NCBI GenBank assembly: GCA_031553075.1
Contig: JAVBLX010000042.1
Coordinates: 1-26,403 of the forward strand
Source of the DNA: DIGJ01 sp031553075
GTDB taxonomy: Bacteria > Bacillota > Clostridia > Lachnospirales > Lachnospiraceae
DNA length: 26,403 nt
Direction: 5' to 3'
In this document: positions 21,695 to 26,403 of the stretch, piece after piece
Numbering within the stretch: the stretch's first letter is position 1
Layout of the letters: each line of letters begins with the position of its first letter
The notes under the pieces: model-generated
Database searches by the model: none
Told to the model about the DNA's origin: nothing
What the model saw: the letters and a program-made list of their open reading frames with translations, nothing else
Program-made: the position numbers and the translations under genes

Positions 21695-21748
21695 CTCCAA
21701 TCTATGCGCTTTTGCGCACCTTATAATCGGGGAGGAAAGTTTGCTTTC
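21695..21748 (-). promoter_or_regulatory. Hairpin-SD leader element, copy 4 (tenA)
   Basis: On the minus strand: hairpin 1 GAAAG-CAAA-CTTTC (21748-21735), 15 nt, hairpin 2 GTGCGC-AAAA-GCGCAT (21719-21704), then AGATTGGAG, whose GGAG (21698-21695) is 6 nt before ATG 21688. The lengths of stem, loop and linker are the same as in copies 1-3, although this copy is on the other strand and has a different loop. Confidence 0.55.
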
Positions 21749-21794
21749 GCATAGCTCTGTTTTGTGTCTACATATACGATTCAATGTTAGTGCT

Positions 21795-22433
21795 CTATCT
21801 AATTTTAGTATGAAACATTTGTTTTATCTCCAGGGCTGCTGCCGCAATATTATCCTGATTTAATATGGCAGATACTACTGCCAGGCCATCAATTGAAATA
21901 CCGTGGAAAAGAGGAATGGTTTCTTTATTGATGCCGCCAATAACCACTAATGGAAGCGAGCATTGTCTGCGAATTTTCACTAATTCTGTCATGGAAGTTA
22001 ATTGTGCATCGGTTTTTGTGCTAGTCGAGAACATAGCTCCAATGCCCAGATAGTCAGCGCCATTTTTAACTGCAGTTAAAGCTTCTGGTAAGTTAGAAGC
22101 AGAGACGCCCATGATTTTTTCTGAACCCACGATTTTTCGAACGGCCGTTGCGGGCAGATCGCTTTGCCCAATATGTACACCAGCAGCATCTACAGCTAAT
22201 GCAATATCAACACGATCATTAATTATCAGTGGAACCTGATATGCATCTGTAATGGCTTTTATTCTTTCCGCCAGATGAAAAAAGTCGATGGAAGAAATGT
22301 TTTTTTCTCGTAGCTGGACTAATGTACAGCCCCCTTTCAAAGCTTCTTCAACGGCAGCCTCCAGAGTAGGCGCTTTCATAAAATCCCGGTTAGTGACCAA
22401 GTATAGAGAGTAGTCAACATCAGACTTCTTCAT
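21795..22433 (-). CDS. thiE: Thiamin-phosphate synthase
   Basis: ThiE joins HMP-diphosphate and thiazole phosphate to make thiamin phosphate. From ATG 22433 the product is 212 aa, a normal length, with family motifs in order: TLVQLREKN, NDRVDIALAVDAAGVHIGQ, GVSASN, ADYLGIGAMFSTSTKTDA, VVIGGINKE and GLAVVSAI, covering the diphosphate and pyrimidine sites. The frame extends to a GTG at 22463, but GGAGGG at 22448-22443 is correctly spaced only for ATG 22433. It overlaps the thiM end by 14 nt, so the two are translationally coupled within the thi operon. Confidence 0.96.
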   Translation of the reverse strand: MKKSDVDYSLYLVTNRDFMKAPTLEAAVEEALKGGCTLVQLREKNISSIDFFHLAERIKAITDAYQVPLIINDRVDIALAVDAAGVHIGQSDLPATAVRKIVGSEKIMGVSASNLPEALTAVKNGADYLGIGAMFSTSTKTDAQLTSMTELVKIRRQCSLPLVVIGGINKETIPLFHGISIDGLAVVSAILNQDNIAAAALEIKQMFHTKIR

Positions 22434-23235
22434 TAAGCTTTGCCCTCCGTGTAAGTGTTTCACTGTGAAGCTTGCTAACCATGTCTAAAACCGCCATACG
22501 TAGGCTTTCGTTACCCATATTACCAACTTTCTCAAATGCCATTTCTCCGGCAATGCTCATGGACAGTAAGGCGGCAGCCGTTGATTCAAGTGGAGTGGCT
22601 GGGGAAGCACCGCAAAAGGAACCAATGAGGGAAGTGCACATACAGCCCGTACCGGTGATTTGTGAAAGTGCAGGATGTCCATTTCCTACCGTAATAATAT
22701 TACTCCCATCGGAAATAATATCAACGGCACCAGTAATGGCAACGACACAGGAGTGTTTTTGTGCAAGTCCTTTGGCAAGCTCTTTTCCATTTCGCTGTTG
22801 ATCCTTTTGAGAGGCATCAACCCCCTGGGTTTCTGATTCTAGCCCACAAAGAAAACTGATTTCCGAAATGTTACCACGGATAACTGCAAATTTTACTTGT
22901 GATAAAAGCTTTTCTGCAGCTTGATTCCGAAGTCCTGAAGCACCAGCACCGACTGGATCAAGGATAATCGGTATTTTTCTTGCGTTGGCAGCTTTTCCAG
23001 CGGCTATCATAGAGTCTATAGTTCGGCTGTTAAGGGTACCAATGTTTATTACAAGGGCAGAAGCGATATTGACAATGTCTTCCACCTCTTCAATGGCATC
23101 GGCCATAATCGGGGACCCGCCAATGGCAAGGGTAATATTAGCACAGTCATTTACGGTTACATAATTAGTGATATGATGTACCAAAGGTTTTTTGTTTTTA
23201 ACTTCTTCTAACAATTCTACATATTTTTTAATCAT
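22420..23235 (-). CDS. thiM: Hydroxyethylthiazole kinase
   Basis: ThiM phosphorylates the thiazole moiety of thiamin for salvage. The 271-aa product has the ribokinase-like fold with characteristic blocks: PLVHHITNYVTVNDCANITL, GGSPIMAD, NIGTLN, ILDPVGAGAS, IRGNISEI, VVAITGAVD and the anion hole/catalytic Cys ITGTGCMCTS. It starts 8 nt inside the end of thiD and runs 14 nt into thiE, tight packing typical of one polycistron. No thiazole synthesis genes (thiG, thiH, thiS) or thiC are present here, so this operon serves salvage rather than de novo synthesis. Confidence 0.97.
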   Translation of the reverse strand: MIKKYVELLEEVKNKKPLVHHITNYVTVNDCANITLAIGGSPIMADAIEEVEDIVNIASALVINIGTLNSRTIDSMIAAGKAANARKIPIILDPVGAGASGLRNQAAEKLLSQVKFAVIRGNISEISFLCGLESETQGVDASQKDQQRNGKELAKGLAQKHSCVVAITGAVDIISDGSNIITVGNGHPALSQITGTGCMCTSLIGSFCGASPATPLESTAAALLSMSIAGEMAFEKVGNMGNESLRMAVLDMVSKLHSETLTRRAKLNEEV

Positions 23236-24097
23236 TGTTCTGTTCTCCTTCCATATCCAATATCTCCTTTTTTAAACCATGATGATACAAATCATAAAAG
23301 TGATGAGTCGGGCCATGTCCTTTTCCGATTAGCAAGGCATGGGAGATAGCAGTGGTTACGTATTTTTTTGCTTCTTCAACTGCGGCGAAGATGGGGAGTC
23401 CAAGCCCTAAATTAGCAGCAATAGCAGAAGAGTAGGTGCATCCGGTTCCATGTGTATTTTTAGTATTGATACGAGGGACACTATAATAATAAAAATTCGT
23501 TCCGTCAAATAATACATCCGTTGCATCCCCCAAGGCATTCCCTTCTGATGAGTGTCCAGACGCTAGGGAATGCCCGCCTTTAATCAAGACATTTTTACAG
23601 CCCATATCATAGATTTTTCTGGCAGCAGCTTCCATATCGGAAATGCTTTTAATCTTGCATGCAGCAATTTTCTCTGCCTCCGGAATGTTGGGAGTTAACA
23701 GGTCTGCCAGAGGGACAATGGTTTCAATTAGAATATCAATTGCCTGAGGGTCCATTAGTGGACAACCGTTTTTTGCATACATAACCGGGTCAATAACGAT
23801 GTGTTTTGGCTGGTATTCCTTTAACTTCTCCGCAACGGCAAGCATACTGTCCCTGCCGGACAACATGCCTACCTTTACTGCATCAACGGCAATGTCTTCA
23901 AACACAGCATCCATTTGTTCGCCAATCATCTTTGGCCCTACATCCTGAAAAGAAATGACGCGACTGGTATTTTCCGCCACTACGGAAACAATCACACTCA
24001 TTCCAAACACACCATGGGCAGAAAAGGTTTTTAAATCTGCCTGGATTCCGGCACCGCCACTGCAATCTGAGCCAGCGATAGTAAGTACTTTCTTCAT
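23228..24097 (-). CDS. thiD: Hydroxymethylpyrimidine / phosphomethylpyrimidine kinase
   Basis: ThiD phosphorylates HMP twice to give HMP-diphosphate for ThiE. The 289-aa product shows the ribokinase-family motifs: KKVLTIAGSDCSGGAGIQAD at 2-21, VKVGML, VIDPVM, LTPNIPEAE, VLIKGGH and the catalytic loop NTHGTGCTYSSAIAANL. The frame is open from 24151, but AGGAGGAC (about 24106-24113) precedes ATG 24097, matching the usual MKKVLTIAGSD start. It is the first gene after the TPP riboswitch and its terminator. Confidence 0.97.
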   Translation of the reverse strand: MKKVLTIAGSDCSGGAGIQADLKTFSAHGVFGMSVIVSVVAENTSRVISFQDVGPKMIGEQMDAVFEDIAVDAVKVGMLSGRDSMLAVAEKLKEYQPKHIVIDPVMYAKNGCPLMDPQAIDILIETIVPLADLLTPNIPEAEKIAACKIKSISDMEAAARKIYDMGCKNVLIKGGHSLASGHSSEGNALGDATDVLFDGTNFYYYSVPRINTKNTHGTGCTYSSAIAANLGLGLPIFAAVEEAKKYVTTAISHALLIGKGHGPTHHFYDLYHHGLKKEILDMEGEQNND

Positions 24098-24164
24098 TAC
24101 AATTTGTCCTCCTTTTTTTAGAAGAAACGCTTTTTCAATGGGGCATGACAACCGTGTCTGTTTC

Positions 24165-24198
24165 GCATAAAAAAAGCGCCTCCTGATTGGAAGCGCCC
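24165..24198 (-). terminator. Riboswitch-controlled intrinsic terminator
   Basis: On the minus strand GCGCTTCC-AATCAG-GAGGCGC (24196-24176) is followed by TTTTTTT. It lies between the TPP aptamer and thiD, so it is the expected expression platform: formed with TPP bound, avoided without. Confidence 0.85.
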
Positions 24199-24247
24199 AT
24201 CAAATACAATGAAATATTCATATAAAATATACAATCATGTAGTTGAT

Positions 24248-24342
24248 TTGCTTCCCTACGTCGGTCTTAACCAACAGGTTCAAAGGGTCAGGTTTTACCT
24301 TCTCAACTTACATGAAAGTGTGTTCATGCAGTCCCCCCGCAA
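24248..24342 (-). ncRNA. TPP riboswitch (THI element)
   Basis: The minus strand reads GCGGGGGGACTGCATG..., then TTGAGAAGG, ACCTGA, GAACCTG and CGACGTAGGGAAGC. These match the conserved order of the THI-box aptamer (GGGG start, CTGAGA-like core, ACCTGA...AACCTG, CGTAGGGAA). The core has TTGAGA where most have CTGAGA. It sits between a good promoter and a terminator ahead of thiD. Confidence 0.95.
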
Positions 24343-24352
24343 ATGCAGTTAC

Positions 24353-24381
24353 ATTTTAACATGGTAACTTATACAAGTCAA
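24353..24381 (-). promoter_or_regulatory. Promoter of the thi operon
   Basis: On the minus strand TTGACT (24381-24376), 17 bp, TAAAAT (24358-24353). The transcript would begin close to the 5' edge of the TPP aptamer. Confidence 0.75.
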
Positions 24382-24404
24382 TGCTCTTAAAGCAAACTTA
24401 AGAT

Positions 24405-25079
24405 TTAGAATTCACGCGTTTTATAAAACCGATAGGAACACCATAGAGAGAGTCCCATCAAGATAAACCAGGACACAATCCCCAGCAGGATTACCAATGG
24501 CAGATTTGACTCACCCCAACGAAACAATTGATATAAAGCGGGAATGAGCGACCCCTGTCCAAGGAAAGCCGAAGTAATCATAACACCCACTGGAAAAGCC
24601 AGAAGAGGAAGGTATGCCAAAAACTTTGCCTTCATATAGCCAAACTTAAAATAAATTGGAAGCTGAATGCCTCCCATAATAGAAAAAATCATAAACATGA
24701 GCAGGATGGCGCCCAGGGATTCTATAACCAGAAATTCCTTTTTGTCTATCGTGTCAATTATGAAAGAAAGAAAAAAGGCAATGAGTCCGGTTACAACATT
24801 TAAGCCAAGAGAAAAAAGGTATCTACCAGTAACGACATGAATTTTCTTTAATGGTAAGGTTGCATATAAGGTATCAATCCCATTTTGTGCCCCGGCCGCA
24901 AAGGGAGTAGAAGCATATATGGTGCCATACATCATAAGCATACCGGCTACCATAGGAGCACTTCCGGTGCCAACGGCAATAAAGGCAAATATAAAAATAA
25001 ATAGAAATAGATTTCGAAGTGAAAAGTACTGTTTTACAGTATAGTAATCAAGCTTGGCAAAAGACAGGGCTTTACTCAT
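24405..25079 (-). CDS. ABC-2 type transporter permease
   Basis: A 224-aa membrane protein with about six hydrophobic segments (near 24-37, 42-60, 88-108, 116-135, 149-170, 192-215) and a soluble N-terminus (FAKLDYYTVKQYFSLRN). This is the layout of the ABC-2 permeases that pair with YtrB/BcrA-type ATPases. It overlaps the ATPase gene by 8 nt. In the YtrA-type GntR operons these transporters are induced by cell-wall-active compounds or act in drug or peptide export; the substrate here is unknown. Neighbour order (regulator, ATPase, permease) supports one operon, ending just before the thi promoter on the same strand, with no strong terminator visible between. Confidence 0.87.
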   Translation of the reverse strand: MSKALSFAKLDYYTVKQYFSLRNLFLFIFIFAFIAVGTGSAPMVAGMLMMYGTIYASTPFAAGAQNGIDTLYATLPLKKIHVVTGRYLFSLGLNVVTGLIAFFLSFIIDTIDKKEFLVIESLGAILLMFMIFSIMGGIQLPIYFKFGYMKAKFLAYLPLLAFPVGVMITSAFLGQGSLIPALYQLFRWGESNLPLVILLGIVSWFILMGLSLWCSYRFYKTREF

Positions 25080-25953
25080 TTTGATTTCCCTCCATATTCA
25101 TAAAAACAATAAACTCATCTAAGGTTAGTTTATCAGTAATAATGTTTCTCGGCAGCTTGTTTAATAAATCAGTCGGAATCATACCTTCAAATCCAACACC
25201 AGTTTCCCGATAACCGATAATCAACCTTTTTTGATCACGGGTCAAATCAGAAAGACCACCCCTAATAATGTGATAATTCTCCATCAGCTGATCTTTTTCC
25301 CCGGTAAATCGTATCTGCCCATCCAGAATAAAGGTAATATAATCTGCCACCTTTTCCAAATCGGAGGTAATGTGAGTGGAAAAGAGGACTCCATTATTTT
25401 CATTGGAAATAAAATTCTGGAGAATATCCATCATCTCATCCCTGGCAACCGGGTCCAGTCCACTGGTAGGCTCATCCAGCAGGAGAAGCTTTGGATGATG
25501 GGAAAGGGCCATGGTCAGCATTAGTTTAACCTTCATTCCTCGGGAGAGTTCTTTCACCTTCTTTTTAGGGGAAAGGCGAAATTTCGCACAAAGCTCCATA
25601 TAAAGAGTGTGATCCCAATTGGTATAAAAGGGAGAAACAACCTTCTCCAAATCGGTAAGCGTCCACTCGTCGGAGAAAAAAGCCAAATCCATTACGACAC
25701 CAATCTCATTTTTCGTTTTTTCATCTGCTTCTGAAAAAGGAGAGCCAAATAAACGGATTTCTCCAGTGTCTGGATAAACCATATTTAGAATAGACTTAAT
25801 TGTAGTGGTTTTGCCTGCGCCATTTGGGCCGATAAATCCCATGATATATCCTTTTGGGATGGAAAAAGAAACATCTTTTAAGGAAAATTCGGGATAATGT
25901 TTGCAAAGCCCTCTGACTTCCAAAATATTGTCTGAAATAGTTTGTGAATACAT
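25072..25953 (-). CDS. ABC transporter ATP-binding protein
   Basis: A 293-aa ATPase subunit. Walker A is GPNGAGKTT (42-50). The signature is LSRGMKVKLML rather than LSGGQ, as in the YtrB/EcsA-type exporters. Walker B is LLLLDEPTSGLDP and the H-loop STHITSDL. A C-terminal extension of about 80 residues (from IRFTGEKDQLMENYHIIRGG) is usual for this subgroup. GGAGG precedes the ATG, and the regulator stop abuts it (TAAATG). It energises the permease encoded next. Motifs are all intact. Confidence 0.95.
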   Translation of the reverse strand: MYSQTISDNILEVRGLCKHYPEFSLKDVSFSIPKGYIMGFIGPNGAGKTTTIKSILNMVYPDTGEIRLFGSPFSEADEKTKNEIGVVMDLAFFSDEWTLTDLEKVVSPFYTNWDHTLYMELCAKFRLSPKKKVKELSRGMKVKLMLTMALSHHPKLLLLDEPTSGLDPVARDEMMDILQNFISNENNGVLFSTHITSDLEKVADYITFILDGQIRFTGEKDQLMENYHIIRGGLSDLTRDQKRLIIGYRETGVGFEGMIPTDLLNKLPRNIITDKLTLDEFIVFMNMEGNQNE

Positions 25954-26331
25954 TTAGTTTTCCTCCTTTAATAACACTTCAAAAATGGCATACAGCTCAT
26001 CTCTTGAAATTTTGGCATTTTTAGCAGCAAGGATGGCAGTGGTAAGGCCAGCTTCAATTTCCTTTAAGGATTGTTCCCGAATTAGCTCACTGTTCTGCGG
26101 CTGCACAAAGCAACCCTTTCCCTGGACGCTGGCGATAAAGCCTTCTTGTTCCAAATCATTGTAAGCGCGTGTGGTGGTAATCACACTGATTTTTAAATCC
26201 CGAGCCAGCTGACGGATGGAAGGAAGTGCTTCTCCTTCTTTCAATTCTCCTGAGTAAATAGAAGTTTTGATTTGCTCCTTAATCTGCTCATATATGGGGA
26301 TTCCGGCGCTGTTTTGAATGATAATTCTCAA
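25954..26331 (-). CDS. GntR-family regulator, YtrA subfamily
   Basis: A 125-aa repressor with an N-terminal winged helix (PIYEQIKEQIKTSIYSGELK, then EGEALPSIRQLARDLKISVI, residues 12-52) and a short C-terminal helical dimerisation tail, the YtrA layout. The start is a TTG at 26331 with GGAGG 7-8 nt upstream. It is the first gene of a regulator-ATPase-permease operon, with a palindrome over its own -10 box, so autoregulation of the transporter is very likely. The inducing ligand is unknown; in relatives it is linked to envelope-active antibiotics. Confidence 0.94.
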   Translation of the reverse strand: MRIIIQNSAGIPIYEQIKEQIKTSIYSGELKEGEALPSIRQLARDLKISVITTTRAYNDLEQEGFIASVQGKGCFVQPQNSELIREQSLKEIEAGLTTAILAAKNAKISRDELYAIFEVLLKEEN

Positions 26332-26351
26332 ATAAACACCTCCATACTGTA

Positions 26352-26396
26352 TATATACTGTATTGACAGTATATACTTTGATAACACGTGTGTCAA
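26352..26396 (-). promoter_or_regulatory. Promoter and palindromic operator of the GntR-ABC operon
   Basis: On the minus strand TTGACA (26396-26391), 17 bp, TATACT (26373-26368). A perfect dyad TATATACTGT-N4-ACAGTATATA (26375-26352) covers the -10 box and start region, followed by a further ACAGTAT half site. This is the expected operator for the YtrA-type protein. Confidence 0.8.
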
Positions 26397-26403
26397 TAGA
26401 GAA

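Noticed and set aside
21689..21784. 32-residue N-terminal extension of TenA
   Set aside because: It translates the leader hairpins, and a well-placed GGAG and family alignment support the ATG at 21688.
24382..24404. Short CTTAA/TTAAG stem after the ABC permease gene
   Set aside because: Only five base pairs and no U-run, too weak to call a terminator.

Overview
This AT-rich window comes from a low-GC, anaerobic Firmicute. I infer Clostridia, probably Lachnospiraceae or a relative; the genus cannot be fixed from sequence alone. The evidence is the strong AGGAGG-type ribosome sites, TTG starts, a hybrid-cluster protein, a CD3324-type small protein, a YtrA-type GntR/ABC operon and a TPP-riboswitch thi operon. 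No tRNA, rRNA, CRISPR array, insertion sequence or phage gene was recognised.

Layout. (1) 1-1401 is the 3' part of a hybrid sensor kinase with two receiver domains, broken by a one-base frameshift near 134-141; a decayed CD3324-type gene follows at 1475-1587. (2) 1693-3138 holds a 7-TM protein on the minus strand, a GC-rich hairpin cluster and a small coiled-coil protein. (3) 3343-5582 is a chemoreceptor followed by a ten-cysteine protein. (4) 5699-8173 is hcp (minus) divergent from a Crp/Fnr regulator (plus), a likely nitrosative-stress module. (5) 8275-9638 holds a membrane methyltransferase and a metallo-beta-lactamase-fold hydrolase, each behind a copy of the same 5' leader. (6) 9716-11527 is an XRE + HipA-like kinase pair with a palindrome inside its promoter. 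(7) 11572-13094 is an RsgA-type GTPase behind an attenuator-like leader, with a 15-bp repeat at its N-terminus. (8) 13101-13315 holds gene debris, followed by a YczE/YitT-type membrane protein and a 112-bp inverted-repeat element. (9) 14308-18548 holds an unassigned protein, an intact CD3324 protein and a 914-aa Fe-S flavoprotein flanked by FadR-like operator sites. (10) 18690-20961 holds an orphan hypA, a yqeY-like gene and a membrane-anchored alpha/beta hydrolase. (11) 21020-24381 is a thiD-thiM-thiE(-tenA) thiamin salvage operon on the minus strand, under a TPP riboswitch with terminator. (12) 24405-26403 is a GntR-ABC operon on the minus strand with a palindromic operator.

The most notable undescribed signal is a recurrent 5' leader: a variable hairpin, 10-15 nt, then GTGYGC-N4-GCGCAY directly followed by AGAYNGGAG (the ribosome site) and the start codon 5-7 nt later. 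It precedes four unrelated genes on both strands (methyltransferase, MBL hydrolase, hypA, tenA), and it leads open-frame extension to place their starts too far upstream. Other leads are overlapping alternative hairpins upstream of rsgA and of hcp, and a CTGGTATGACCAG motif found at three places.
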